Shown here: one piece after another, positions 1 to 8,569 of the stretch
Layout of the letters: every line of letters starts with the position of its first letter
Numbering within the stretch: position 1 is the first letter of the stretch
DNA from: an uncultured Psychrobacter sp.
GTDB taxonomy: Bacteria; Pseudomonadota; Gammaproteobacteria; Pseudomonadales; Moraxellaceae
Length of the DNA: 64,000 nucleotides
Assembly: GCA_947501045.1 (NCBI GenBank)
Contig: CANMUI010000007.1
Span: forward strand, 1-64,000
Reading direction: 5' to 3'
The notes under the pieces: generated by a model
Seen by the model: only the letters and a program-made list of their open reading frames with translations
What the model was told of the DNA's origin: nothing
Database searches by the model: none
Made by a program: the position numbers and the translations under genes

Positions 1-31
1 GACTGAGTCCTGTAAAGTACAGAACTCAGTC
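1..31. terminator. hairpin at window edge, probable terminator or repeat
   Basis: Arms GACTGAGT and ACTCAGTC enclose an inner stem CTGTA/TACAG with an AAG loop and one mismatch. It lies downstream of the secretin-like gene on the minus strand and may also end a gene lying left of the window. There is no clean T-run on either side, so it may be an intergenic repeat instead. Confidence 0.45.
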
Positions 32-105
32 CTTGATGTAAACTTAAACTGTCCAAGTTTAGGGGGTCAGTTCATATCAGTATCGCGCTTTTTTACGTTA
101 ATAAA

Positions 106-954
106 CTACTGTACTAATAGCGAGATGGGCACATCATTACGGCTGATATTACCTTGATGGCTGCCATAGCTTGAGCTTTGATTTTGCTTAGCTTGCGCTA
201 TTTGTCCAATAGTCACCCATTGCCCGCGCGGCACAATGATAGTGCTGTTAAGTCGTTGAGCTTGGATAGCTCGGTTTTGATTATAAGGATTATTAGGCTT
301 TATTAATTCTTCTTCCACTTGGCTTAATTGCACTTCTACTTGTCCATCTGGCAACACTCTAGGCGTCACTTGAATGCCTTGTGTGGTAGGTAATAATACC
401 TGCTGCTGGATAATAATTTGTCCTAAAGGTTGACTGCCTAAAGAACGATATTGAGTCGGATAAATATTGGCATTATAGGTTTGCGTTAGAGAGTAAAGCG
501 TACCGGTACTAATGCTCGCAGCGCTACCCGATAGCGTTTGTACTTGGTATAGATTATTGCTTTGTTGCGGGTTACGGCTTTGATTGATTACGCCTGCGCC
601 TTGAATACCGCGATTGCTGATAATCACTTGGCCTCGCTGAATATTATCTTGAGCACTGCTGTTACTGCCTACGCGCACTGCTACGGTTAAAGACTCAGGC
701 TGAGTGTCGATCTGAGATAATAACTGCTGCACAGTTTGATAATTAGTAGGAGTCGTTTGTAGTACCAATCTGCCTTGATAAGTCGTTACGCTACCACCGT
801 CGGGGCTAGTGTTTAATTGCTGGCGTACGGCAGGCAGTAGCGAGGCGCCGCCGTAGGTATCGATGACGTAGGTTTGGTAAGTGGCAGCTTGGACTGAAAA
901 AGACCCGCTTAGGCTTGTTATCAAAATCATTACCGGTATCACTAAATTATTCAT
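106..954 (-). CDS. secretin-like periplasmic protein (short, NolW/secretin N-domain type)
   Basis: This 282-residue protein has a signal peptide ending near residue 23 (hydrophobic core then VQAA). Residues about 27-95 read like a secretin N-type ring-building domain: a YVIDTYGGASLLP start, a central QGRLVLQTTP strand and a QQLLSQID helix, as found in GspD/PilQ N domains. The rest is rich in Q, N and S with a beta-strand-like segment QGIQVTPRVLPDGQVEVQLSQ that recalls the start of the secretin core. It is far too short to hold a full outer-membrane secretin barrel. Known secretin families are 500-800 residues, so this is probably a periplasmic accessory or a cut-down relative. It lies 35 bp downstream of dapB on the same strand and could be co-transcribed with it. 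The function is not known. Confidence 0.6.
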   Translation of the reverse strand: MNNLVIPVMILITSLSGSFSVQAATYQTYVIDTYGGASLLPAVRQQLNTSPDGGSVTTYQGRLVLQTTPTNYQTVQQLLSQIDTQPESLTVAVRVGSNSSAQDNIQRGQVIISNRGIQGAGVINQSRNPQQSNNLYQVQTLSGSAASISTGTLYSLTQTYNANIYPTQYRSLGSQPLGQIIIQQQVLLPTTQGIQVTPRVLPDGQVEVQLSQVEEELIKPNNPYNQNRAIQAQRLNSTIIVPRGQWVTIGQIAQAKQNQSSSYGSHQGNISRNDVPISLLVQ

Positions 955-988
955 GCGTATCTTCTTCTAGTCGTCCTAAGCATAGATC

Positions 989-1819
989 TTACTCACTCAA
1001 ACCTAGCACATCCTGCATATTGTACTGTCCTTTCTTTTGCTTGATTATCCAAGTAGCGGCACGCACCGCGCCTGCGGCAAAGGTCATCCGTGCTCGTGCG
1101 CGATGAGTAATCTCGACCACTTCGCCATCAGCGATAAACATTACTGTATGGTCGCCTACAATCTCGCCGCCGCGTACCGCATGAAGACCAATACTGCCTT
1201 TTTTGCGCGCGCCCGTTTGCCCTTCGCGGCCATATATGGCGACCTCTTTTAGGTTTTGACCGCGTGCTTCCGCTACCGCTTCAGCCATCATATAAGCGGT
1301 ACCTGATGGGGCATCAATTTTGTGCTTATGATGCGCTTCAATGATCTCGACATCGGCATCGTTGCCAAAAGCTTTGGCGGCCATCTCTAGTAGCTTTAAC
1401 GATAAATTGACGCCAGTAGAATAGTTGCCAGCATAGACGATAGCGGTATGCTTGCTAGCCTCAGTCAATACCTGCTCCTGCTGCTCGTTAAACCCTGTGG
1501 TACCGATAACCATGGCGACTTTATGCTCAGCGCAAATCTGCATGTTTTGTTCAGTGGCATCAGGTAAGCTAAAGTCGATCAACACATCGATGTCTTTAAT
1601 GACTGCCATTAGGTCATCAACCACTTGTACGTTTAAGCGCTCAATCGCTGCCAGCTCGCCGGCATCAGTACCGACAAGACTTGAGCCTTGGCGCTCAATT
1701 GCAGCGCTCAAAATAGTCTTGGGATTGTCTTGTACCGCCTCAATTAACATACGTCCCATACGTCCGCCTGCCCCAATAACGCCAACGTTTATAGTTTTAT
1801 TATCTGTTTGCTTACTCAT
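989..1819 (-). CDS. dapB: 4-hydroxy-tetrahydrodipicolinate reductase
   Basis: DapB reduces 4-hydroxy-tetrahydrodipicolinate with NAD(P)H in the cytoplasmic lysine/diaminopimelate pathway. The 276-residue protein has the expected length. Residues 12-22 (GVIGAGGRMGR) form the dinucleotide-binding loop. IGTTGF lies near residue 105, and EAHHKHKIDAPSGTA near 160-175 carries the catalytic histidine and lysine and the substrate-binding signature. It is followed on the minus strand by the secretin-like gene. The dnaJ terminator at 2089-2122 lies upstream, so dapB probably has its own promoter in 1820-2088. The assignment is secure. Confidence 0.97.
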   Translation of the reverse strand: MSKQTDNKTINVGVIGAGGRMGRMLIEAVQDNPKTILSAAIERQGSSLVGTDAGELAAIERLNVQVVDDLMAVIKDIDVLIDFSLPDATEQNMQICAEHKVAMVIGTTGFNEQQEQVLTEASKHTAIVYAGNYSTGVNLSLKLLEMAAKAFGNDADVEIIEAHHKHKIDAPSGTAYMMAEAVAEARGQNLKEVAIYGREGQTGARKKGSIGLHAVRGGEIVGDHTVMFIADGEVVEITHRARARMTFAAGAVRAATWIIKQKKGQYNMQDVLGLSE

Positions 1820-1881
1820 ATTTTGTCCTAAAATTTTATAATTTAAAATTAGTATAGTTAAGCCATTTTAAAATTAGTACC

Positions 1882-1971
1882 GTGTTAGTGTCGCTGGTAC
1901 GAATTTTACTTGCGTGCTGTGCCTTCGCAGACAGAGGCTGCGCAAAATTCATACCAGCAACATATCACACA
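1882..1971. repeat. palindromic intergenic repeat, family A, copy 1
   Basis: The imperfect palindrome has outer arms near GTGTTAGTGTCGCTGGTA and TACCAGCAACATATCACAC. Its core is CTTGCGTGCTGTG followed by CAGAGGCTGCGCA. The same core and similar ends recur at 46466-46558, 53780-53870 and 63384-63469, which marks a dispersed MITE- or REP-like element. This copy sits between dapB and the dnaJ terminator and has the most degenerate ends. Confidence 0.7.
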
Positions 1972-2088
1972 ATAGGTACCGATTTTATTTAAGATTAACT
2001 ATATTTGATAAAACCATAATTACTATTTAATGTTACAAATATCATAGCATGAATTGTTTTTACGACTATCAATGAAATAACAATAAAA

Positions 2089-2122
2089 AAGCCCAACCGT
2101 TTCACGTGAAACGGTTGGGCTT
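2089..2122 (-). terminator. dnaJ terminator, perfect 34-bp palindrome with a parS-like centre
   Basis: AAGCCCAACCG and CGGTTGGGCTT flank a central TTTCACGTGAAA, so the whole 34 bp is a perfect palindrome. An A-run on the left (a U-run in minus-strand RNA) makes it a good intrinsic terminator for dnaJ. Its centre doubles as a match to the ParB binding site. Confidence 0.8.
2098..2113. promoter_or_regulatory. parS: parS-like ParB binding site 1
   Basis: The 16 bases CGTTTCACGTGAAACG match the parS consensus TGTTTCACGTGAAACA at 14 of 16 positions, with the inner 14 perfect. The site is embedded in the dnaJ terminator. Confidence 0.6.
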
Positions 2123-2155
2123 GAGTAAAGTTTTCAGTAAGGCTAAGTTAAACCA

Positions 2156-3289
2156 CTAGTCAAACAATTCGCCAATCTTCTTAAAGAAAGATTTTTTGTG
2201 CGGAGATTGCTGATGTTTGCTGTCACCATCTAGCGTATCTTGGAACTGACGTAGTAAGTCTTTTTGCTCACGAGTTAGGTTCACCGGAGTCTCAATGACC
2301 ACGCGGCAAATCAAATCGCCTTTCATGGTCGTACGTACTGGCGTTACGCCTTTACCGCGAACTCGCAGTAGTTTACCGCTTTGGGTACCCTCAGCGATTT
2401 TGATATTGACTTTACCATCAAGGGTTGGAATCTCAACTTCTTTACCTAAAGCTGCATCAGTGATACTAACGGGCACATCCATATACAGATCAGCGCCTTG
2501 ACGAGTAAAGACGTCGTGCGGTTTGACGCGAACCTCGACGTATAAGTCGCCGTTTTGCACGCCAGCGCCGCCAGCTTCGCCCTCGCCTGCTAAGCGTACG
2601 CGGTCGCCATCGTCAACGCCAGCTGGGATAGAGACCTCAAGGGTACGCGACTTTTCTTCAACACCGCTACCATGGCAAGTAGGGCATGGGTTTTTAATTT
2701 GCTTACCTGAGCCGCCGCACTGCGGACACGTTTGCTGCACCGCAAAAAAGCCTTGCTGCATACGGATTTGACCCTGACCATGACAAGTCTGGCAAGTGAC
2801 TATGTCTGAGGCGTCTTTAGCACCTTTACCATCACAAGTATCACAAGGCGCAGGAGCGGTAAAGCTAATCTCTTTTTTGCAGCCACGCACCGCTTCCTCA
2901 AGTGTCAATTCAATCACATAACGCAAATCGGAGCCACGACGCGTACGTCCACCGCCGCCGCGCGCTTGACCAAAGATATCGCCAAAATTGCCAAAAATAT
3001 CACCAAAAATATCTTGGAAGTTACCACCAGCACCGCCGAAGCCGCCTGCGCCGCCCATACCATTTTCAAAGGCAGCATGGCCCATACGGTCATAAGCCGA
3101 GCGCTTATCTTCATCGCTAAGCACTTCATAAGCCATCGAGGCTTCTTTAAATTTATCTTCACTATCTGGATCATCAGAGTTGCGATCTGGATGATATTTC
3201 ATAGCAAGCTTTCGGTAAGCCCGTTTAATCTCTTTGCTATCTGCAGTCTTACTCACCCCTAATACTTCATAAAAATCGCGCTTACTCAT
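2156..3289 (-). CDS. dnaJ: chaperone DnaJ (Hsp40)
   Basis: DnaJ delivers unfolded proteins to DnaK and stimulates its ATPase. The J domain is at residues 1-70 with the HPD tripeptide in KYHPDRN. A long Gly/Phe-rich linker follows (GGAGGFGGAGG). Next come four zinc-binding CxxCxGxG repeats (CDTCDGKG, CQTCHGQG, CPQCGGSG, CPTCHGSG), then the C-terminal substrate-binding domains. The start chosen is the ATG at 3289 (MSKRDFYEVLG). It has AGGAG five bases upstream and matches the family start, whereas the frame stays open upstream to 3310. dnaK is not in the window. Confidence 0.97.
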   Translation of the reverse strand: MSKRDFYEVLGVSKTADSKEIKRAYRKLAMKYHPDRNSDDPDSEDKFKEASMAYEVLSDEDKRSAYDRMGHAAFENGMGGAGGFGGAGGNFQDIFGDIFGNFGDIFGQARGGGGRTRRGSDLRYVIELTLEEAVRGCKKEISFTAPAPCDTCDGKGAKDASDIVTCQTCHGQGQIRMQQGFFAVQQTCPQCGGSGKQIKNPCPTCHGSGVEEKSRTLEVSIPAGVDDGDRVRLAGEGEAGGAGVQNGDLYVEVRVKPHDVFTRQGADLYMDVPVSITDAALGKEVEIPTLDGKVNIKIAEGTQSGKLLRVRGKGVTPVRTTMKGDLICRVVIETPVNLTREQKDLLRQFQDTLDGDSKHQQSPHKKSFFKKIGELFD

Positions 3290-3778
3290 GGGCTCTCCTA
3301 TTGTTCTCACCGCATCGTCAGCTTTCGACTTTATATAACCACTTTTACCACGCCATACTTTTTACTGTTTCACATGAAACATAAAATATGGAAGTTGGTT
3401 AGTTACATAATGATCGTAAGGCAAAAGAGCGAAATACGGTTTAACCAAATCAATTAATAAAAGTTTGCGCTATTTATGGAGATGACACTAGTAATTATCA
3501 AGCAGTCGAGTTGATAAATTATTGTTTGAACTGACTTAGCTTTTATAAAAAGAGAGTCAGAAAAGTAAAAGTGACCCAAACGCCCGTAGAAGCCACATAT
3601 AAAATCCAGCTAAAAACATAGCCAAATAGAAATACAGCCAGACAGAAACACAGATAGAAAGCCAAACTTTTTTTATACCTACCTAAACAGAAGTCATGCT
3701 AGTATTTATCACCGTCATAATTACCCTGATTTTAATAATATAAGCGGTTAATAAACTCGTAACAAGGTATCAATATTT
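3290..3778. other. intergenic region between divergent dnaJ and the DUF2939 gene
   Basis: This 489-base gap must hold the dnaJ promoter (minus) and the promoter of the DUF2939 gene (plus). A parS-like sequence at 3366-3381 is annotated separately. Nothing else was recognised: no convincing ORF and no strong hairpin. Confidence 0.5.
3366..3381. promoter_or_regulatory. parS-like near match
   Basis: TGTTTCACATGAAACA matches the parS consensus at 15 of 16 positions. The single change breaks the central CACGTG to CACATG, which may weaken ParB binding. It lies upstream of dnaJ. Confidence 0.4.
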
Positions 3779-4438
3779 ATGAAAAAGCTGATTGCATTTA
3801 TTCTTTTACTGGTTGTTATTGCTGTAGTAGTATATGCCGGTTCACCTTATTACAGTGCTTATCAGCTTAAAAATGCTTACGAGGCCAAAGATGGTGCTGC
3901 CATAGCTGCCGCTATTGATTACGAGCAAGTTCGCCCTAGTGTACAAGATCAGCTGACCAATAAATTTGCCAATACTATGACCCAGTATCCGCTGGTCGCT
4001 GAGCTTGGTGGCGAACCTTTAGAACAGGCAGCCAATGAGTTTATTATGCAGGCCGTAGATAATGCTGTTACACCGCAAAACGTAGAGCGGCTTATCAACA
4101 CGCAAGGTCAGGCCAATACGGCTACCAAAGAGCTAGCAGCAGCTTGGGCAATCGCGAGCAACCAAGTCGATCTGCGTGGTCTAATCCAAGATATGATTAT
4201 CCAGCGCGGTGATATCAATGCTGTGATCAAAAACCAGATGCAACAAATTATGGCAAAGCAAGCAGCTGAGCTGCAGCAGCAAGTAGCGCAAGGGACTGAT
4301 AGTAATAAACCTACCCTAAACTACTGTGGTATGAATTGCTTTATGATTAGCGGACAAGTTAAAGGCTATCCACTGACTATCCAGATGCAGCGTGATGGTT
4401 TTGTTAATTGGAAAATCGTTGATGTGGTATTGCCTTGA
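3779..4438 (+). CDS. DUF2939 domain-containing protein
   Basis: The 219-residue protein has an N-terminal hydrophobic segment (residues 4-20) that is either a signal peptide or a membrane anchor. The following region, SPYYSAYQLKNAYEAKDGAAIAAAIDYEQVRPSVQDQL, is characteristic of DUF2939. The rest is helical and Gln-rich and ends in a short beta-rich part with CGMNC near 182-186, which could form a disulfide. It is probably exported and anchored at the inner membrane. No function is known for the family. A bidirectional terminator follows at 4515-4552. Confidence 0.75.
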   Translation: MKKLIAFILLLVVIAVVVYAGSPYYSAYQLKNAYEAKDGAAIAAAIDYEQVRPSVQDQLTNKFANTMTQYPLVAELGGEPLEQAANEFIMQAVDNAVTPQNVERLINTQGQANTATKELAAAWAIASNQVDLRGLIQDMIIQRGDINAVIKNQMQQIMAKQAAELQQQVAQGTDSNKPTLNYCGMNCFMISGQVKGYPLTIQMQRDGFVNWKIVDVVLP

Positions 4439-4514
4439 TCCTTGAATTAACGAAACTTAGGTTAAAAAAGCTTGGGTTGACGAAGCTTGAATTCACAATA
4501 CTAATGTAAAATTA

Positions 4515-4552
4515 AAAACGGCTGTATAAATGATTGATTATACAGCCGTTTT
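4515..4552. terminator. bidirectional intrinsic terminator
   Basis: The perfect stem AAAACGGCTGTATAA / TTATACAGCCGTTTT has an eight-base loop, with A and T runs on its two sides. It separates the convergent DUF2939 and DsbC-like genes. Confidence 0.85.
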
Positions 4553-4569
4553 ATTGTATTTAATAGCGA

Positions 4570-5709
4570 CTACTTTACGCCTAAAAACTCCAAAAACTCT
4601 GGGCTATCAAAACTGGCTTGGTACAGCACTCCGTCATCCCGATAAATCGCAGGCGTGGCAATAACAGCAAGTCCAGCTGCTTTTTCGCGATTGGGTGTTA
4701 CAAAGTCCGTCGTACAACTGGCAGGCGCAGGCGTCATTTTACCTGCTAGCATGGCATTATCTAAGGCCTTGCGGCGACTATCTTTATCCGGTTGACACCA
4801 GATAGCGCGCATTTGCTGAGGCGACTGCTCATAAATGGGATAGCCGATCATTTTGACCGTCACCCCTTTTCTATTAAGCCTATTAATTTGCTGATGCAGC
4901 TTACGACAATAAGGACAATTGACATCGGTTGCCACATAAATAATGGCGCGCTCGGCACTAGTCGCTGGATAATTAATAAGCTGTGATTCATCTAATGCAC
5001 TAAATACCGATTGGTTTTTGCGAGCCTCGAAATCTTCATCCAGTCCGGTAAATTGTCCATTTTCAATAACTGATATCTCACCATCGGTAATATACTGTGC
5101 ATCATCAGACAACAAGAACGGAATGCCCTCAAGCGTTGCGCCCCAAATGACCCCAGGTACCGCCGTGTAAAAAAACGGTGTCTTTTGGCTCATGTTTTTA
5201 AGCGTACCCATATTAGCAAGCATGGCAGATTTTACCGTAGCACTCACTGGCACACCTGCTTGTTCACTATTACTCCGCTCTTGAGTTGCAGTCACTATAC
5301 GTTTGCTGGGATTCTTTTGTAATTCTCCTTGAATTACATATCTACCATCAGCGGTGATATGTAGTGGCGGCTGGCCCACTAAATTGACTTGATACATATT
5401 AGGAAAGTTTGAGGGCACAATAGAGGTAATATCGGTCTTAATGCCTGCTTGTTTTAACACTTGACGTAGATGACTGTCTATGGCCTCGCTTACCATAGCT
5501 GGGCTTACAATAGTTGGTCTCGTTTTACTGGCAACTTTTTTGTCTTCTACGTTTTGACTAGTATTTTGCTTAGCAGTTTGGCTTATAGCCGTCGTCTTGT
5601 TTATAGTCGCAGTATTAGACGGTGTACACGCAGTAGCGACTAATAAAACAGCACTAACGATACTGGTGGTTTTAACTATAGTCGCCGCTTTAAATAAAGT
5701 GAGTTTCAC
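4570..5709 (-). CDS. DsbC-like thiol:disulfide oxidoreductase, probable lipoprotein
   Basis: The C-terminal 130 residues form a thioredoxin-fold domain of the DsbC/DsbG type. It has YVATDVNCPYCRKLH with the CPYC redox motif, a cis-proline loop ATPAI, and two further cysteines that can form the structural disulfide. The N-terminal part resembles the DsbC dimerisation region (LKQAGIKTDITSIVPSNFPNMYQVNL). DsbC isomerises wrong disulfides in the periplasm and is kept reduced by DsbD. I favour the GTG start at 5709, which has AAAAGGA eight bases upstream and gives a normal signal peptide. The frame extends to an ATG at 5751. The signal ends in VATAC, so the mature protein may be lipid-anchored at this cysteine, although the -3 residue is not ideal. 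Typical DsbC is about 240 residues; the extra length is a low-complexity linker after the signal. Confidence 0.85.
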   Translation of the reverse strand: MKLTLFKAATIVKTTSIVSAVLLVATACTPSNTATINKTTAISQTAKQNTSQNVEDKKVASKTRPTIVSPAMVSEAIDSHLRQVLKQAGIKTDITSIVPSNFPNMYQVNLVGQPPLHITADGRYVIQGELQKNPSKRIVTATQERSNSEQAGVPVSATVKSAMLANMGTLKNMSQKTPFFYTAVPGVIWGATLEGIPFLLSDDAQYITDGEISVIENGQFTGLDEDFEARKNQSVFSALDESQLINYPATSAERAIIYVATDVNCPYCRKLHQQINRLNRKGVTVKMIGYPIYEQSPQQMRAIWCQPDKDSRRKALDNAMLAGKMTPAPASCTTDFVTPNREKAAGLAVIATPAIYRDDGVLYQASFDSPEFLEFLGVK

Positions 5710-5789
5710 AAGGATAATCCTTTTAAAATATTGACAATGAATTGTGTTCAATATTTATGAGTTTTCAATAGTTACAAGCAAAGCCGCTA

Positions 5790-6494
5790 TTAAAACTTTG
5801 CCACTTCTTCCGCAGTTAAAAAGCGACTATCGCCTTTATCAAGACCTTGTAGGTCGATATGACCGATGCTAGCGCGGTGCAGCTCGACAACTTTATTACC
5901 AAAGTAACCCATCATCCGCTTAACTTGATGGTATTTACCTTGCTCTAGAGTCAGGCGCGCATGAGTCTCATCGATGAATTCAAGTAGTGCAGGTTTGGTA
6001 GGCTCGTAATCACCTTCTAATAAAATCCCCTCCCCTACCTTTTTAATCGCTTTTGCTTGTGCGTCCTCATCCATAGGATCGGCTAACGTCAGCTCATAAA
6101 CTTTGGCGTGCTCATGCTTAGGACTGGTGACACGGTGCAGCCAGCCGCCATCATCACTAAGCAGTAATGCTCCGGTAGTATCAACGTCCAAACGTCCCGC
6201 AATACGTAAGCTGTCAAGCTCTGGCACCGCGATAAGTTCAGTGACAATGGGATATTCTTTAGCTTTGAGCGTGCATTCAAAACCTTCTGGTTTATAGAGT
6301 AAAATATAGCGATTACCCGTCGCCACCGATAATGGCTCGCCTGCCCATAGCACCTCATCATTGGTGACATCAACATGGACGCCCGGGTCTTTGATAACCT
6401 CATCGTTGACGGTCACTTCGCCAGCATGAAGGATTTTTTTGGATTCTTTACGCGACAGCTCAGTGGCTTTACTAATAAATTTATCTAAACGCAT
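5790..6494 (-). CDS. rsuA: 16S rRNA pseudouridine(516) synthase
   Basis: RsuA converts U516 of 16S rRNA to pseudouridine. An S4 RNA-binding domain occupies residues 1-60 (MRLDKFISKATELSRKESKKIL). The catalytic domain contains GRLDVDTTGALLLSDDG with the essential aspartate, followed by KHEHAKVYELTL and a C-terminal QGKYHQVKRMMGYFGNKVVELHR block typical of the RsuA/RluB/E/F group. The start at 6494 matches the family N-terminus; an in-frame ATG at 6509 adds five residues, and neither has a strong ribosome-binding site. The gene could instead be a close RluE-type paralogue, but length and S4 domain favour RsuA. Confidence 0.88.
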   Translation of the reverse strand: MRLDKFISKATELSRKESKKILHAGEVTVNDEVIKDPGVHVDVTNDEVLWAGEPLSVATGNRYILLYKPEGFECTLKAKEYPIVTELIAVPELDSLRIAGRLDVDTTGALLLSDDGGWLHRVTSPKHEHAKVYELTLADPMDEDAQAKAIKKVGEGILLEGDYEPTKPALLEFIDETHARLTLEQGKYHQVKRMMGYFGNKVVELHRASIGHIDLQGLDKGDSRFLTAEEVAKF

Positions 6495-6657
6495 GCTATT
6501 TGCTACCATTAGTTTTGTTATAGTGGGGAGAATAAAAGTAATGAAAATTATGCCGAATAACGACTCTATTATTTATTCGACAAGTTTACCATATTCAATC
6601 TAAACTAAGGCTGTTCATCAAAAGACATCTCATTGAAGGATATAGCATAAAAACAAT

Positions 6658-7251
6658 ATGAGTTATCAAACCCTGCAAAAAGCCGTCACTGCCAGGCTAG
6701 AGATTAAAAAATCTGAGTTTATCACTTATGCTTATCCGGTCAATACGCGGGAGCAAGCGATGTTTCATGTGGAACAATTACGTTCAAAGTATCCTGATGC
6801 GCGTCATTGGTGCTGGGCTTATATCATTGGCGATCCTGACAATACTACTAGCGCCGGCTTCGATGATGATGGTGAACCGAGTGGAACCGCAGGACGGCCG
6901 ATATTAAACGTCCTCCAGCATAAGTCTATTGGTAATATCATCATCATTGTCGTGCGCTATTTTGGCGGCATTAAATTGGGCGCGGGTGGACTGACGCGCG
7001 CTTATGCTGGCTCTGCACAAGCTGCTGTCGATAAAATGACTTTACAGCCTTACGTGCCGATGACGCAAGTACAAATACTCGCTGACTTTGCAACCGAAGC
7101 CCAATGCCGCTATGTGGTAGAAGGCTTAAACGGTCATATTGACGACGTCACTTATAGTAAGCAAGTGACGCTGACTGTAACCTTAGCTGAAGCTGATATT
7201 GAGGCTTTGAAAGAAGGTTTAGCGATGGATGGACGAGTGCTAGAGAACTAA
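6658..7251 (+). CDS. yigZ: YigZ/IMPACT family protein
   Basis: The 197-residue protein carries the IMPACT (UPF0029) N-terminal signature ARHWCWAYIIGDPDNTTSAGFDDDGEPSGTAGRPIL, then VVRYFGGIKLGAGGLTRAYAGSA. A C-terminal DUF1949-type domain follows. The family is widespread and conserved. Eukaryotic IMPACT modulates GCN2, and the bacterial role is unclear but has been linked to ribosome function. A parS-like sequence with two mismatches lies inside the gene at 6761-6776. Confidence 0.9.
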   Translation: MSYQTLQKAVTARLEIKKSEFITYAYPVNTREQAMFHVEQLRSKYPDARHWCWAYIIGDPDNTTSAGFDDDGEPSGTAGRPILNVLQHKSIGNIIIIVVRYFGGIKLGAGGLTRAYAGSAQAAVDKMTLQPYVPMTQVQILADFATEAQCRYVVEGLNGHIDDVTYSKQVTLTVTLAEADIEALKEGLAMDGRVLEN

Positions 7252-7385
7252 CACAGTTAACTACGTCAGTCATCCTTTGTTCACTCAGCCGTTCACCAAA
7301 AGCTATTGGTGCTATCCTCATTGCCTAGTATCATGGCTTATTCAAAATCGACTGCCTATTTATAGCGTTTGAAAACTATATTCTG

Positions 7386-7401
7386 TGTTTCACGTGAAAC
7401 T
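7386..7401. promoter_or_regulatory. parS: parS-like ParB binding site 2
   Basis: TGTTTCACGTGAAACT matches the 16-bp parS consensus at 15 positions. It lies in the gap between yigZ and the YheT hydrolase gene, about 60 bp upstream of the latter. Confidence 0.7.
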
Positions 7402-7461
7402 TTATGCTATCCCTTTACCTTCTTCTAATTCCCTTCAAATTATTATTGATAAGACTAAAAT

Positions 7462-8529
7462 ATGCTACTCTCAAATCCACCAAAATCATTTTCCCCTAAC
7501 CCTTTTAAACCACCATTTTGGCTTAGTAATCCGCATCTACAAAGCATTCTACCTAAGTTTTTTGCCCCAAAAGCTCCAAAATATCGACGTGATATCTTAC
7601 AAGATTCGTTAGATGAAACCGATATTGCTTATGACTTTTATGATGCGCATTTCATAGCAAATACAAATGATGATACGCTCGAACAGACACCTTTAATCGT
7701 CCTGTTTCACGGTATGGAAGGCAGTAGTGATAGCCATTACGCGCGAGCACTGGCTTACCAGATGCATGCGCAAGGCTGGCACTTTGTGGTTGCGCACTTT
7801 CGCAGCTGCGGCGGTATTCCGGCCAATGGTCGCGTTTTTTACAACGCAGGCGACACGGCTGAGGTGCATCATATGCTACAAAACTTAAGTCAGAAATTTG
7901 CTAATATTTATGCGGTTGGCGTGTCCCTTGGCGGCAATGCTTTGGCAAAATACATGGGCGAATATGGTGATAAAGTATTATGTAAAGCAGCTGTGGTTGT
8001 CTCTGCTCCTGTTGATATGTCATCAGCGGCTATTAGTATGCATAGCTTTTTGAGCCATCGTATTTATACGCCGTATCTGCTGAACCCCATTATCAAAAAA
8101 GCCTTGGCAAACGACATAAGCGAGGAGGAGATCCACTCCATTAGAGCAGTCAATCGTATCAGTGATTTTGATGATATCTTTACCGCGCCGCGCCACGGCT
8201 ACCGCTCTAACAACGATTATTATCATTCTGCCTCGGCCCTACCTTATCTGAGAGATGTAAACCGTCCCCTACTACTGATCAGCGCCAAAGATGATCCATT
8301 TCTGGGCTTCACTGCCACGCCAAACGACGTCTCTGATAGCGTTACTATTTTGGAAACTGAACACGGCGGACACGTAGGTTATATTCGCTATCGTTCAGAT
8401 AAAGGTAAGTCCAATAGGGAGCAGCTAAACGGTAGAGACACAAAAACCTCTAAATTCGATATCAACTGGATACCTGAGACTGCTAGTGCTTTTTTTCAGT
8501 CTATTGGTGTGACTACTGATAATAACTAA
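7462..8529 (+). CDS. YheT-family alpha/beta hydrolase
   Basis: The 355-residue protein shows the YheT (COG0429) pattern: PFWLSNPHLQSILPKFF at the N-terminus, LIVLFHGMEGSSDSHYARALA for the oxyanion loop, and HFRSCGG. The nucleophile elbow is AVGVSLGGNALAKYMGE with Ser in GVSLGG near residue 156. A late Asp (AKDDPFLG) and His (EHGGHVGY) complete the triad. Substrates of the family are largely unknown; distant relatives act on fatty-acyl esters. The thioesterase gene follows after 40 bp and may be in the same operon, which supports a lipid-related role (inference). No strong ribosome-binding site is visible. Confidence 0.88.
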   Translation: MLLSNPPKSFSPNPFKPPFWLSNPHLQSILPKFFAPKAPKYRRDILQDSLDETDIAYDFYDAHFIANTNDDTLEQTPLIVLFHGMEGSSDSHYARALAYQMHAQGWHFVVAHFRSCGGIPANGRVFYNAGDTAEVHHMLQNLSQKFANIYAVGVSLGGNALAKYMGEYGDKVLCKAAVVVSAPVDMSSAAISMHSFLSHRIYTPYLLNPIIKKALANDISEEEIHSIRAVNRISDFDDIFTAPRHGYRSNNDYYHSASALPYLRDVNRPLLLISAKDDPFLGFTATPNDVSDSVTILETEHGGHVGYIRYRSDKGKSNREQLNGRDTKTSKFDINWIPETASAFFQSIGVTTDNN

Positions 8530-8569
8530 GTTAACCCTAGTCCTACTCTTCTAATTTTGAGAGCGCCTT

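Noticed and set aside
6761..6776. TGTTTCATGTGGAACA inside yigZ as a parS site
   Set aside because: Two mismatches, one in the central CACGTG; kept only as a near match in the parS finding.
7385..7612. A 75-codon plus-strand ORF overlapping the YheT gene start
   Set aside because: It starts inside a parS-like site and runs in another frame of the hydrolase gene.
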